NCBI GenBank assembly: GCA_030431255.1
Contig: JAUIJL010000006.1
Span: 1 to 64,000, forward strand
DNA: 64,000 bases
Source: Thermoanaerobaculia bacterium
GTDB lineage: Bacteria > Acidobacteriota > Thermoanaerobaculia > Multivoradales > J023
Reading direction: 5' to 3'
The translations under genes and the position numbers were made by a program. Within the stretch, counting starts at the first letter, position 1. Each line of letters begins with the position of its first letter. The notes below the pieces were generated by a model. It worked only from the letters and a program-made list of their open reading frames with translations, was not told the DNA's origin and searched no databases. Below, in pieces: positions 35,924 to 45,527 of the stretch.

Positions 35924-37696
35924 ATGACCGCCGCGGCCATATCAAGCAGCCGTTTCGAGCCTTCTCCCGCCCTCGTCAGGGATCGCGTGCCCCCAGACTC
36001 GACCGCCCCCCAGATCGACCGGGCGTTGGCCGAGCTACGCCTCCAGGCGAGGGCATGGGTCGAGGTTTCGGTCGCCGATCGGCGGGCCATCCTCAAGGAG
36101 CTGATTCGAGACTTTCACGGCGTATCCGACCAATGGATGGACATCTGTCGACAGGCTGAGGGAATTCCCGCCGACCAACCCCAGGCTGGGGAGGAGTGGC
36201 TGGCAGGTCCTTACGTGGTGCTGCGCAACTTGCGGTTGTTGGAGGAGTCTTTGGCGGACATCCAACGCTTCGGGCATCCGCGAATCCCGGGGCCGGTCCG
36301 GACGCGAGCGGACGGCCGGGTGACCGCGGAGGTCTTCCCCGCCTCAATTTACGACCGTGTTTTTTACTCGGGGGTTCAAGCCGAGGTGTGGATGCAGCGG
36401 GGGGTGACCGCCGACACCCTGACCGACACCATGGCGGAAGCCTACCGACCTCCCTCGGGCGCCGATGCCGACGTTGAAGGCCAAATTTGTCTGGTGCTGG
36501 GGGCGGGCAACGTGTCTTCCATCGGGCCGATGGATTTCCTCTACAAGCTTTTCGTGGAGAATCGGGTCGTGGTGTGCAAGATGCACCCGGTCAACGCCTA
36601 TTTAGGCCCGCTGATCGAAAAAGGATTCCGGGCGCTCCTCGATTGGGGCGTGCTGCGCATCGTTTACGGCGGGGTGGACATCGGCGACTTGCTCTGCCGC
36701 CACGACGAGGTGGACGAAATTCACATCACCGGATCCGACAAAACCGTGGAGGCGATCGTTTTCGGTCCCGGAGAAGAGGGCCGGAAGCGCAAACAAGACA
36801 AGAATCCACGCAACACACGCCCCATTTCGAGCGAGCTGGGCAACGTTTCGCCGGTCATCGTGGTGCCCGGTCCGTGGTCGAAAGCGGATCTGGCCTACCA
36901 GGGAGAGAACATCGCCTCCATGCTCGCCAACAACGCGGGATTCAACTGCAATGCGGCGCGGGTTCTGATTCAGCACGAATCCTGGCAGCACCGCCAGAGC
37001 TTGCTCAACGAGGTACGGCAGTCTTTCGAGCGCATCCCCACCCGCCACGCCTACTACCCGGGCGCCGCCGAGCGCTTTCAGAGCTTTGTCGAAGCCCACC
37101 CCGAAGCCGAGCGCATCGGCCACCCTTCCGAGGGAGAGCTGCCCTGGACGCTGATCCCCGACGTCCAGGCGACGTCCGACGAGATGGCCCTACGCAACGA
37201 GGCCTTCTGCTCGGTGATGGCGGAAACCGCCCTCGACGCCGAGTCACCGGCGAGCTTCATCGACCAAGCGGTGGAGCTGTGCAACGAAACCATTTGGGGC
37301 ACGCTCAACGCGACCCTGATCGTTCACCCCGCGAGCCTGGTGGACCGGGACACCCGCGCCGCGTTCGATCGTGCGTTGGCGGACCTGCGTTATGGGACGA
37401 TTGCCATCAACTGCTGGGCGGCCGTCGGTTACGGTTTGGTGACCACACCGTGGGGCGCCTACCCGGGCCACGACCTCTACGACATCCAAAGCGGCACGGA
37501 CGTGGTCCACAACACCTTGATGTTCGGTAAGGTGGAAAAGACGGTGGTGAGGGTACCGTTTCGGATGGTGCCCAAACCCGCCTGGTTCGCCACCCACAAA
37601 ACCTGCACCGCCATGGGCAAAAGAATTACCGACTTCGAAGCCCAACCTTCCATCACCAAGCTGCCGGGCATCTTCTGGCAGGCATTGAGAGGCTGA
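35924..37696 (+). CDS. Aldehyde dehydrogenase family protein, long form
   Basis: 590 residues from ATG 35924 (CAGGAGAG upstream); the frame extends to 35729 but without a ribosome-binding site. It has the ALDH catalytic pair: nucleophile C342 in NNAGFNCNAARVL and general base E304 in SSELGNVSP. NAD-site features are seen in LVLGAGNVSSIGPMDFLYK and ITGSDKTVEAIVFG. It is about 90 residues longer than standard ALDHs, with an N-terminal helical extension and a C-terminal tail. I cannot name the substrate. It is followed 8 bases later by an aldo-keto reductase gene, suggesting joint handling of an aldehyde. Confidence 0.85.
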   Translation: MTAAAISSSRFEPSPALVRDRVPPDSTAPQIDRALAELRLQARAWVEVSVADRRAILKELIRDFHGVSDQWMDICRQAEGIPADQPQAGEEWLAGPYVVLRNLRLLEESLADIQRFGHPRIPGPVRTRADGRVTAEVFPASIYDRVFYSGVQAEVWMQRGVTADTLTDTMAEAYRPPSGADADVEGQICLVLGAGNVSSIGPMDFLYKLFVENRVVVCKMHPVNAYLGPLIEKGFRALLDWGVLRIVYGGVDIGDLLCRHDEVDEIHITGSDKTVEAIVFGPGEEGRKRKQDKNPRNTRPISSELGNVSPVIVVPGPWSKADLAYQGENIASMLANNAGFNCNAARVLIQHESWQHRQSLLNEVRQSFERIPTRHAYYPGAAERFQSFVEAHPEAERIGHPSEGELPWTLIPDVQATSDEMALRNEAFCSVMAETALDAESPASFIDQAVELCNETIWGTLNATLIVHPASLVDRDTRAAFDRALADLRYGTIAINCWAAVGYGLVTTPWGAYPGHDLYDIQSGTDVVHNTLMFGKVEKTVVRVPFRMVPKPAWFATHKTCTAMGKRITDFEAQPSITKLPGIFWQALRG

Positions 37697-37704
37697 AGAC
37701 ATCC

Positions 37705-38709
37705 ATGGAATATCGTCGCTTAGGATCCGCCGGCATCAAGGTTTCCGCTCTTTCGTTCGGATCGTGGGTCACGTTCGGCAGCCAGCTCGACGAGGACAAG
37801 GCTTTCGAATGCATGACCACCGCCTATGAGGCAGGGGTCAACTTCTTCGACAACGCCGAGGCCTACGCCTCCGGGCGCGCGGAAGTCTTGATGGGCAAAG
37901 CCATTAAGCGGGCGGGTTGGAAGCGGTCCGACCTGGTGATCTCCACCAAGCTCTTTTGGGGCGGAGACGGGCCCAACGACACGGGCTTGTCGCGCAAGCA
38001 TATTCTCGAAGGCACGGACGCCTCCCTCAAACGCATGGGGTTGGATTACGTGGACCTGCTCTTCGCCCACCGCCCGGATCCGGACACACCCATGGAGGAA
38101 ACCGTACGGGCGATGAATCACGTGCTCAACCAGGGCAAGGCCATCTATTGGGGCACCAGCGAATGGAGCGCGGAGCAGCTGCGAGAGGCCTACGAGGTGG
38201 CCGATCGACTAGGACTGATGGGCCCTCAGATGGAACAGCCCCAATACAATATGTTCCACCGCCGCATCGAAGAGGAGCTCAAACCGCTCTACGAGGAGAG
38301 GGGTCTCGGCACCACCATTTGGAGCCCGCTCGCCGGCGGGATTCTGACCGGCAAATACTCCGGCGGCACCTTGCCCGAGGGCAGCCGATACACGGTCGAA
38401 GCCTACGCTTGGATGAAAAAACGTCATCTCGACTCCAAGCTCGGCCAAGCGCGTATCCGGCGAGCCGACGTCCTGGCCAAAGTCGCCAAAGACCTGGGCT
38501 GCACCTTGGCCCAGCTCGCCATCGCCTGGACCCTGCGCGACCCCTGGATCTCGACCACCATCACCGGCGCTTCCAGCGCATCGCAGGTGAGCGAAAACAT
38601 GAAGGCCCTCAAGGTGCTCGAGCAGCTCGACGACGAGGTCGTCCAACGGATTGAGGGCATCCTCGACGGATCGACCGTGAAGGCCGAAATGGCCGAGAGC
38701 GACGGCTGA
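37705..38709 (+). CDS. Aldo/keto reductase, Kv-beta-like (AKR6/YghZ) subgroup
   Basis: 334 residues with a TIM-barrel AKR pattern. The tetrad is visible: Asp in FFDNAEAY, the Tyr four residues later, Lys in VISTKLFWGG and His in LFAHRPD. The NADPH-binding C-terminal part is WSPLAGGILTGKYSGG and ITGASSASQVSEN. Best resembles the potassium-channel beta-subunit-like bacterial enzymes that reduce aldehydes such as methylglyoxal. Cytosolic. It lies 8 bases after the aldehyde dehydrogenase and 2 bases before the deacetylase gene, so these genes are probably co-transcribed. Confidence 0.9.
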   Translation: MEYRRLGSAGIKVSALSFGSWVTFGSQLDEDKAFECMTTAYEAGVNFFDNAEAYASGRAEVLMGKAIKRAGWKRSDLVISTKLFWGGDGPNDTGLSRKHILEGTDASLKRMGLDYVDLLFAHRPDPDTPMEETVRAMNHVLNQGKAIYWGTSEWSAEQLREAYEVADRLGLMGPQMEQPQYNMFHRRIEEELKPLYEERGLGTTIWSPLAGGILTGKYSGGTLPEGSRYTVEAYAWMKKRHLDSKLGQARIRRADVLAKVAKDLGCTLAQLAIAWTLRDPWISTTITGASSASQVSENMKALKVLEQLDDEVVQRIEGILDGSTVKAEMAESDG

Positions 38710-38711
38710 GC

Positions 38712-40082
38712 ATGGGAATTGGGGTCGACAGGGGAGTCGAGGTGCATTTCGCTCGACGAGCCCGAACTGCTTGGATCGGCACCTTCTTCGTGTGCGTGCT
38801 GTGCTCGTATTTCCCGTGTGCCGTCTCCACCCGAGCCCAGGAAGCTCCAGCGGAAGAGGTCCGAAGCGACCGGCGACCAGTGCTGATCACCGTCGACGAC
38901 CTGCCGATCGCGGGGGGCTTGCACCGCGAGCCGGAAGAACGCGCCCGAATCACCGACGCCATGCTCGAGGTCCTCGCTCGCCACAACATTCGCGCGGTGG
39001 GCCTGGTCACCTGGGGCAACGTCAACGGCCCCGCCGATATCGCCCTATTGAAGAAATGGCTCGCCGCGGGTCACGAGCTGGGCAATCACTCCCATCGCCA
39101 CCTCAGTTACACGGACACCGACGTCGAGACCTACCTCACCGATATCGAGCACGCTCGGGGCAAGATCGCCGATTTGCTGAGCGAACACCAGCAGACGCTT
39201 CGATTCTTTCGTTTCCCCATGTTGCGGGAAGGATCCACCACCGCCAAGCTGGACGCCATGCGCGAGTACCTGAGGGAATCGGGCCAGCGCAACCTACCGG
39301 TGACGCTGGACAACCAGGACTGGAGCTTCGAGCGCCCCTGGGCCCGGGCGGTCGCCGCCGGCGACGAGCAGGCCATCGAGCAAGTGGCGGAGGCCTACCA
39401 CGAGTCCCTCCACCTCTCGATTCGACACCACGAGCGAACCGGGGATCAGATCTTCGAACGGGCCGTGCCGCAGATCCTGCTGCTGCACGCCGGATCCGTG
39501 GGCGCCGCCCAATGGGATCGACTCTTCAAGTGGCTGGCGGATCGCGGTTATCGATTCGCCGACGCCGACGAGGTGCTCGCCGATCCCGCCTTTGCCGAGC
39601 CCCACGCCTACGTCGGACGACGAGGCCCTGGGCTGTGGGATCGCATCCTCACCCAGCGACGGCACCAACAGGCCCGCCAAGAGATCGAGACGCTGATCGA
39701 GCGCCAAGTCGGAGCATGGAATCGCGGGGACCTGGAAGGCTTTTGCGCGGACTACACCGAGGACACGATCTTCATCTCCCCCTCGGGTCGCAGCCAAGGC
39801 CGCGAGCAGGTGCTCGAGCGGTACCGCAAACGGTACCCCGACCGAAGCGCCCAGGGCACCCTGAGCATCGACGTGCTCGACTTCAAGGGTCATGACGGCA
39901 CCGAGGTCTCCATGCTCGGCGACGCCCGCCCGAGCCGTATCCACAGCGTGTCGGTGGTCGGTCGCTGGACCCTCGAACACCCGGACGACACCTCCCGAGA
40001 AACCGCTACGGGCCTGACGCTCCTGGTCTTCGAACGGACACAAGACGGCAGCTGGAAGATCGTCCGTGACGCGTCCATGTGA
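38712..40082 (+). CDS. Polysaccharide deacetylase (NodB-like) fused to a SnoaL-like domain
   Basis: 456 residues. An N-terminal hydrophobic signal (TAWIGTFFVCVLCSYFPCAV) directs export. Residues about 55-300 are a NodB/CE4 domain with the metal-binding Asp pair in ITVDDLPI and the H-x3-H motif in GNHSHRHLSY. Residues about 325-456 resemble a SnoaL/DUF4440 cone-shaped domain (IERQVGAWNRGDLEGFCADY, EDTIFISPSG). The combination is unusual: CE4 enzymes are normally single or carry carbohydrate-binding modules. It probably removes acetyl groups from an extracellular glycan; the C-terminal part may bind a small ligand or mediate dimerisation. It starts 2 bases after the aldo-keto reductase stop. 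Confidence 0.87.
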   Translation: MGIGVDRGVEVHFARRARTAWIGTFFVCVLCSYFPCAVSTRAQEAPAEEVRSDRRPVLITVDDLPIAGGLHREPEERARITDAMLEVLARHNIRAVGLVTWGNVNGPADIALLKKWLAAGHELGNHSHRHLSYTDTDVETYLTDIEHARGKIADLLSEHQQTLRFFRFPMLREGSTTAKLDAMREYLRESGQRNLPVTLDNQDWSFERPWARAVAAGDEQAIEQVAEAYHESLHLSIRHHERTGDQIFERAVPQILLLHAGSVGAAQWDRLFKWLADRGYRFADADEVLADPAFAEPHAYVGRRGPGLWDRILTQRRHQQARQEIETLIERQVGAWNRGDLEGFCADYTEDTIFISPSGRSQGREQVLERYRKRYPDRSAQGTLSIDVLDFKGHDGTEVSMLGDARPSRIHSVSVVGRWTLEHPDDTSRETATGLTLLVFERTQDGSWKIVRDASM

Positions 40083-40122
40083 TGGAAGCCGATAAAAAGC
40101 CCGATCTAAGAAAGAGCAAGGC

Positions 40123-41052
40123 ATGACCGTTCACATCATCACCCACGAGGATTGCATCGCCCACGAGGGTGGGCCCGGACACCCCGAGCGCCCCGATCGG
40201 CTGCGCACCGTGGATCAATTGCTCGGCGACACGGAGCTCTCGGCGCGGATCGTACGGCACGAGGCGCCCGAGGCGCGGCGGGACCAGCTCGAGCGCCTTC
40301 ATCCTGCCGCCCACATCGGCCGTGTGCGCGACCTCTCCTTGGCTGGAGGTGGGGCCCTCGACCCGGACACCTCCGTCAACGGGAAATCCTGGGACGCCGC
40401 CTTGCGCGCCGTAGGTGCGGGAACCCAGGCCGTTCACTTGGCGGCGCAAACCGGCGAAAACGTTTTCGCGCCGGTGCGGCCGCCCGGGCATCACGCGGAG
40501 ATCGGCCGGGCCATGGGCTTCTGCCTTTTCGGCAACATCGCCCTGGCGGCCGCCGAAGCCCGCGCCGAGGGCCTGGCCGAAGAAATCCTGATCATCGACT
40601 GGGACGTGCACCACGGCAACGGCACTCAAAATTTGGTGGAAAACGAGCCCGCCATTCGATTCGTCTCCCTGCACCAATGGCCCCTCTACCCGGGCACGGG
40701 GCGCGAAACCGAGCGCGGGGTCGGCAATATTTGGAACGTTCCGCGACCCGGGGGCAGACCGCCGGAAGAATACGTGTCGGCCCTCAAAACCGGCATCGAT
40801 GCCGCGCTCGAAGGTTTTGAGCCCCAAATGGTGCTGATCTCCGCCGGCTACGACGCCATGCTCGGCGACCCCTTGGCCGGGTTTACCCTAGAGGCCGAGC
40901 ACTACGGCGACCTTCTGCGTCACATCCGGGGACAGGCGCCACAGGGCCCGATCGTCGCCATGCTCGAAGGCGGATACCACCTGGGAAACCTACGAAGGGG
41001 AGTCCAAGTGACCCTCGAAGCCCTCGACTCTCCGCCCGACACCCCGAGCTGA
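40123..41052 (+). CDS. Histone-deacetylase-family (acetylpolyamine) amidohydrolase
   Basis: 309 residues. The class II HDAC zinc site is complete: catalytic His pair H123-H124 in RPPGHHAE, ligands D161 and H163 in IIDWDVHHGNGTQ, and the late Asp in SAGYDAMLGDPLAG; the Tyr of EGGYHLGNL is also present. Bacterial members act on acetylpolyamines, acetoin-type or other small N-acetyl compounds in the cytosol. No signal peptide. It lies between an exported deacetylase and a penicillin acylase, so three unrelated amide-cleaving enzymes follow one another. Confidence 0.92.
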   Translation: MTVHIITHEDCIAHEGGPGHPERPDRLRTVDQLLGDTELSARIVRHEAPEARRDQLERLHPAAHIGRVRDLSLAGGGALDPDTSVNGKSWDAALRAVGAGTQAVHLAAQTGENVFAPVRPPGHHAEIGRAMGFCLFGNIALAAAEARAEGLAEEILIIDWDVHHGNGTQNLVENEPAIRFVSLHQWPLYPGTGRETERGVGNIWNVPRPGGRPPEEYVSALKTGIDAALEGFEPQMVLISAGYDAMLGDPLAGFTLEAEHYGDLLRHIRGQAPQGPIVAMLEGGYHLGNLRRGVQVTLEALDSPPDTPS

Positions 41053-41130
41053 ACCCGGCCCATTGCGCGGCGGCGGCCGGATCCGACATGAAAGCGGGCC
41101 GGAGATGGAACCGAGGGCTACAATGCACCT

Positions 41131-43659
41131 ATGAAAAAGCCGTCTGCCCGTCTGCTCATCATCCTCGTGCTGCTGGTCGCCGCTCTGGTGGTCGGCTCCG
41201 GCATCGCTTTGAAGCGCTCCAACAGCTTTCAAACCCAAGGAGAGCTGGTTTTGGCCGGACTGGCCGCGCCGGTGGAGGTCCGGCGTGACGAAAAGGGCAT
41301 GGCCTATGCTCACGCCCAGTCCCTCGAAGACGTTCTCTTCGCCCAGGGTTTCCTCACCGCCCAAGATCGTTTCTTCAATATGCACTTGGTGCGGCTGATG
41401 ATCCAAGGGCGTCTTACGGAGCTGGCCGGAGATGTCGCGCGAGACCTGGACGTCCAAAATCGGACCCTCGGCTTCTACCGCATCGCGCGGGGGCACGCGG
41501 AGATCCTCGACCCACGGACCCGGGCGCTTTTCCAGCATTATGTGGACGGGGTCAACGCCTTTCTCGAATGCTGCCCGAACGACCTGCATCTCGAATTTCG
41601 CCTCGCGGGCTTAGAGCCGGAGCCGTGGACCCTGGAAGACTCCATGGCTCTTCTCTACTTGATGGCCTGGAATAGCTCCGCCAATCTCAAGCACGAAATC
41701 ACCACCGCCCAGCTACAAGCAGAGGTGGGCGAAGAGCGAGCCGGCACCCTGAAGCCGCTCAACATCAACCCGGACGAGATCGAAGGGTCCGAGGTCGAGG
41801 GTCAGGGGAGCACCGCCGAGGATTCGGCCGAAGATCAAATCGCCCGGGCCGACTGGCTCGGCGACCCTTCCCTTCGCTCCCTGATGGAAGACGGCGCCTT
41901 GCAGGTGGGCAGCAACAATTGGGTCGCCTCCCCGCAGCTCACCGCCGGAGGCAAGGCTCTATTGGCCGGCGACCCCCACCTCGACCCGCGCATGCTGCCC
42001 GGGATTTGGCATCCCATCGGTTTGGTTTGGCCGGGCAATCGGGCGGTCGGAGCCACGGTCGCCGGCCTGCCGGGCATCGGCCTGGGTCGCACCGACTTCA
42101 TCGCGTTATCGATGACCAACGCCTACGGCGATGCCCAGGACCTCTACGTGGAGACCCTCGACCCGGAGAATCCCGATCGCTACCTGCAATCCGGCCAATC
42201 CCTGCCTTTCGAAATCCTGCACGAAACCCTGCGCATTCGAGATAAGGACAGCGAGGGTGGATTTCGAGAAGATCCCCTAGAGATCCGGTCGACCCGCCGA
42301 GGACCGGTGGTCTCCGGTCGCCTGCCCGGCTTGAAGGATGAGGACGGGAGCGGGCTCCTCGGAGACGAGAAGCGGGTGAGCCTGCGCTGGGCGGCGGCGG
42401 ACCCGGCCACCTGGACCCCCAAAATCGGATTCTTCGAGATCCTGGAAGCGCGCGACATCCAAGATGTCAACCGCTCGATCGACCACCTCCCCATGATCGG
42501 TTTGAACTTCGTCTTCGCGGACACCGATGGGGCCATCGGCTGGCGGGTCTCCGGTCGCCTGCCGACCCGTCTTCCCGGCGCCGGCCGACAGCCGTGGATC
42601 GTGTGCATCGAGGCGTGTGAAGAAACCGATCCGTGGACCGGCTGGATTCCGTTGAAGGAGATGCCCCAGGACCTCACCGGCTCCAAGAGCTGGCTGGGCA
42701 CCGCCAACCATCTCACCGTCGACCGCGACTATCCCCACTACTACTCCAATCGGGCGGCCGCTTCCTATCGATACGCTCGCTTGAAGGAGCTCTTCTCCCA
42801 GCAGATCGAGAGCGGTGAGCCCATGACCGACGACATCTTCTGGCAATGGCAGCGGGATCTCGTCAATCCCATGGCCCGGGAGCTGTCGCCGATCTTCGCG
42901 CGAGCCTTGGTGCAACAGCCTCAAACCCAAAGCCTCGGTCGCGTTCTCGAGGACTGGAATCACGAGGACAGCCCCGACGCTCCCGGTCCCCTGGTGTTCC
43001 AGGAGATGATCCGTCAAGTGGCCTTCGCCACCTTTACCGACCAGCTCGGCGAGAGCACCACCTCCACCATGTTGGGCAACCTCTATTTTTGGCAGGAGCG
43101 CCTGCAACGCATGCTGGTGACCAACGATCCGGTCGCCGCGTCTTGGTTCGACGACACCTCCACCGAAGCCGTCGAGTCCCGGGACGACATCATCGTTCGA
43201 GCCGGGCTCGCCGCTCTGGATCGCCTGGGCCCTTGGGAAGGCTCCGCCCCCGCTAGCTGGCGCTGGGGAAATCCCCACTATTTGAAGCTTTACCACCCCC
43301 TCCGCCGAACCGGCTTCGGCAGCGATTGGCTCGGCAGCGGCCCCATGCCCATGGGCGGATCCGCGGAAACCCTTTACCGCGGCTGGTACAGCTTCAACGA
43401 GCCCTACGCAGCCACCTTTACCGCGTCCCTGCGCATGGTGGTGGACTTCGCCGACCCCGACAAAATCCGTGCGGTGCTGCCGGGTGGGGCCGTAGGCAGA
43501 GCGTTCCACCCCCACCAGCAGGATCAAACCGAGGCCTTCATGACCGGCACCCCCCTCTGGTGGTGGTTCTCCGATCAAGCCATCGAGGAAAACGCCCAAA
43601 GCCATTTGTGGCTACAACCCGACAACGTCGCGGAGCCCACGGGAAATCCGCCCCACTGA
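41131..43659 (+). CDS. Penicillin acylase family (Ntn) amidohydrolase
   Basis: 842 residues. An N-terminal membrane segment (LLIILVLLVAALVVGSGIAL) may be a signal peptide or anchor. It is followed by an A-chain (VRRDEKGMAYAHAQSLEDVLFAQGFLTAQDR) and a B-chain that begins with the nucleophile S261 in QVGSNNWVASP after an acidic spacer removed by self-cleavage. Later blocks such as AGDPHLDPRMLPGIWHPI and GRLPTRLPG fit the family. The substrate may be N-acyl homoserine lactones, acyl-peptides or beta-lactams and cannot be decided here. A TACAAT hexamer lies 6 bases before the ATG, so the transcript might be nearly leaderless. Confidence 0.92.
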   Translation: MKKPSARLLIILVLLVAALVVGSGIALKRSNSFQTQGELVLAGLAAPVEVRRDEKGMAYAHAQSLEDVLFAQGFLTAQDRFFNMHLVRLMIQGRLTELAGDVARDLDVQNRTLGFYRIARGHAEILDPRTRALFQHYVDGVNAFLECCPNDLHLEFRLAGLEPEPWTLEDSMALLYLMAWNSSANLKHEITTAQLQAEVGEERAGTLKPLNINPDEIEGSEVEGQGSTAEDSAEDQIARADWLGDPSLRSLMEDGALQVGSNNWVASPQLTAGGKALLAGDPHLDPRMLPGIWHPIGLVWPGNRAVGATVAGLPGIGLGRTDFIALSMTNAYGDAQDLYVETLDPENPDRYLQSGQSLPFEILHETLRIRDKDSEGGFREDPLEIRSTRRGPVVSGRLPGLKDEDGSGLLGDEKRVSLRWAAADPATWTPKIGFFEILEARDIQDVNRSIDHLPMIGLNFVFADTDGAIGWRVSGRLPTRLPGAGRQPWIVCIEACEETDPWTGWIPLKEMPQDLTGSKSWLGTANHLTVDRDYPHYYSNRAAASYRYARLKELFSQQIESGEPMTDDIFWQWQRDLVNPMARELSPIFARALVQQPQTQSLGRVLEDWNHEDSPDAPGPLVFQEMIRQVAFATFTDQLGESTTSTMLGNLYFWQERLQRMLVTNDPVAASWFDDTSTEAVESRDDIIVRAGLAALDRLGPWEGSAPASWRWGNPHYLKLYHPLRRTGFGSDWLGSGPMPMGGSAETLYRGWYSFNEPYAATFTASLRMVVDFADPDKIRAVLPGGAVGRAFHPHQQDQTEAFMTGTPLWWWFSDQAIEENAQSHLWLQPDNVAEPTGNPPH

Positions 43660-43774
43660 ACTGCCCGGACAGGGCAATAGCGATTCCCGACCCGCCTACC
43701 AGTCGGTTATAGTTGGGGCGTGAGTCCCTGCCCACGAAAGCTCTGATTTTCTAGAAAACCGGCGTCCGGCAAAA

Positions 43775-44767
43775 ATGATCGACAAGACCGTAAACAGTTA
43801 TCGAATTTTGGAGCAGTTGGGTGAAGGTGCGACTGGATGGGTCTATCGCGCGGAGGACACCCGCGACGGTCGGCACGTGGCTCTCAAATTCCTTCCCTAC
43901 GAGCTGAAAGAGGATCCAGAAGCCCTTCAACGGTTCATGGAAGAGGCGCAGGCCGCCTCCAACCTCGAGCATCCGAATATCGGCACCATCTTCGAGATCA
44001 GTGAGTCCGAAGACGGTCGTATGTTTTTGGCCCGTGCTTTCTACCAAGGCGAGTCCTTGGACCGAAAGATCGCCCGTGGACCGATGCCGCTCGAAGAAGC
44101 GGTGGCCATTGCCAAACAGCTGGCGAGCGGGCTGAGCGAAGCCCACGGACACGGCATCATCCACCGGGATTTGATCCCCGCCAATATCCTGGTGACCCAG
44201 ACGGGAGGGGTCAAAATCCTCGATTTCGGCCTGGCGAAAATGGTCAGCGGCGGTGGGCTGACCCAGGTGGGCTGGTCCCTGGGCACTCCCGAATACATGT
44301 CTCCCGAGCAAATTCGGGGCAACGACAGCGAGCCGACCACGGATTTGTGGACCCTGGGCGTGGTCTTCTACGAAATGCTCACCGCCAAGCAGCCGTTTGC
44401 CGGCTCCAATCTGGCGCAGGTGCTCACCGCGGTGCAAACCCTACAACCGGCACCGATTGGCGATCACCGCGACGATGATCCGCCGGCGGCTTTGGACAAA
44501 ATCCTCAGTCGACTGCTGGCCAAGGACGCCGACCAGCGCTACGGCTCTTGCTCCGAGCTGATTCAGGACCTGGAAGGCTGGGAGACCGGGAACATCGCGG
44601 GTACGCCGGCCGCGCCGCCGCCTTCCTCGCCGCAGCGCCCCATGGGAGTCGGCTCTACGGAGCCCGCATCCGACGCCACCCCTCAAGACACCATCAGAGC
44701 CATCTGGGTCACCCTGCTGATCACCTTAGGCGCCCTGGCGATCATGGCCTTCATCTTTCTGGTTTAG
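43775..44767 (+). CDS. Membrane-tailed Ser/Thr protein kinase with altered catalytic loop
   Basis: 330 residues. A Hanks-type kinase domain covers residues 8-270: glycine loop GEGATGWVY, K38 in VALKFLP, Glu in FMEEAQAASNLEHPN, catalytic D132 in HRDLIPAN, metal N137, D150FG, then SLGTPEYMSPEQ and TDLWTLGVVFYEML. The catalytic-loop Lys two residues after HRD-Asp is Ile134 (codon atc), which is unusual for an active Ser/Thr kinase. A Pro/Ser linker leads to a single C-terminal helix (IWVTLLITLGALAIMAFIFLV), so the kinase is cytoplasmic and tail-anchored. No sensor domain. It may be weakly active or a scaffold. Confidence 0.9.
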   Translation: MIDKTVNSYRILEQLGEGATGWVYRAEDTRDGRHVALKFLPYELKEDPEALQRFMEEAQAASNLEHPNIGTIFEISESEDGRMFLARAFYQGESLDRKIARGPMPLEEAVAIAKQLASGLSEAHGHGIIHRDLIPANILVTQTGGVKILDFGLAKMVSGGGLTQVGWSLGTPEYMSPEQIRGNDSEPTTDLWTLGVVFYEMLTAKQPFAGSNLAQVLTAVQTLQPAPIGDHRDDDPPAALDKILSRLLAKDADQRYGSCSELIQDLEGWETGNIAGTPAAPPPSSPQRPMGVGSTEPASDATPQDTIRAIWVTLLITLGALAIMAFIFLV

Positions 44768-44780
44768 ATCCCGTCGACGA

Positions 44781-45431
44781 TCACGGTTCCTCGGGGGCCA
44801 CGTCCTCGGGGGCCACGTCCTCGGGGGCCACGTCCTCGGGGGCCACATCCCCTGCAGGCTGTGAGCTTTTTCTTCCTTGCGCCTTGCCGGCCGCCAGGGG
44901 GTTGCGGGGATCCCTCGGATCCACCAGATAAGGGCCGGGAACACCTTGCGGGAATGCGTCCGGATCGATCAGCTGAGGCATCTCCTCAGCCTCCGGAATC
45001 ACGATCGCCTGCGAAATGTAGTGTAATCCGATCCGTGGCAGCCAAACGGCCGTCACGATCAGCAACGCGGCCAGAGTCAAGCCGATCAAGGCGCGCCCCT
45101 TGGCGGCGTCACCGAATCGGACCTTGGTATCCCTCACCACCCGGGCACCGGGCAGGGGATGTTGCTCGGCCAGCACGATTCGAATGCCCTGGACGATCAA
45201 ATAGAGGGCGATCAAACCCAGCACCGCCGAGGTGCCGAGCAGGAAATTCCGGCTGACTTGAATCGTCAGCTCCGCGGCTCGGCTCGGATTGAGCACCGCG
45301 ACCTGCGCGATGTCCCCTAGGGTACGATCGAGCTCATGGATGAATCGAACGCCCAGGGCAGCGCCCAAGGTGGCGATCAAAAGAACCCAACGCTGTCGCC
45401 TCGGATCGGCTTTCAACACGGTTTCACTCAT
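44781..45431 (-). CDS. Membrane protein with tandem-repeat acidic tail
   Basis: 216 residues, function not recognised. Three hydrophobic segments are visible (about 16-32, 60-85 and 112-135) separated by short loops. A soluble segment VIPEAEEMPQLIDPDAFPQG follows, then a C-terminal tail of four D-V-A-P-E repeats. It is convergent with the kinase and divergent from the beta-propeller gene. The composition suggests an inner-membrane protein with the tail exposed to one side. No catalytic motif could be identified. Confidence 0.65.
   Translation of the reverse strand: MSETVLKADPRRQRWVLLIATLGAALGVRFIHELDRTLGDIAQVAVLNPSRAAELTIQVSRNFLLGTSAVLGLIALYLIVQGIRIVLAEQHPLPGARVVRDTKVRFGDAAKGRALIGLTLAALLIVTAVWLPRIGLHYISQAIVIPEAEEMPQLIDPDAFPQGVPGPYLVDPRDPRNPLAAGKAQGRKSSQPAGDVAPEDVAPEDVAPEDVAPEEP
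44791..44850 (-). repeat. Four 15-bp tandem repeats at a gene 3' end
   Basis: Unit tcgggggccacgtcc repeated four times with one base change in the last copy. On the minus strand it codes the DVAPE repeats that end the membrane protein. The 15-bp period keeps the reading frame. Confidence 0.92.
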
Positions 45432-45527
45432 CGATGAAATTCTATCCGATCCACCGAGCTCCGAGTCGCCGGCTTCGCCGAGGGAGCGACCCGCTCGAAG
45501 CGCACGATTCTTGCATCAGGAAACGAG

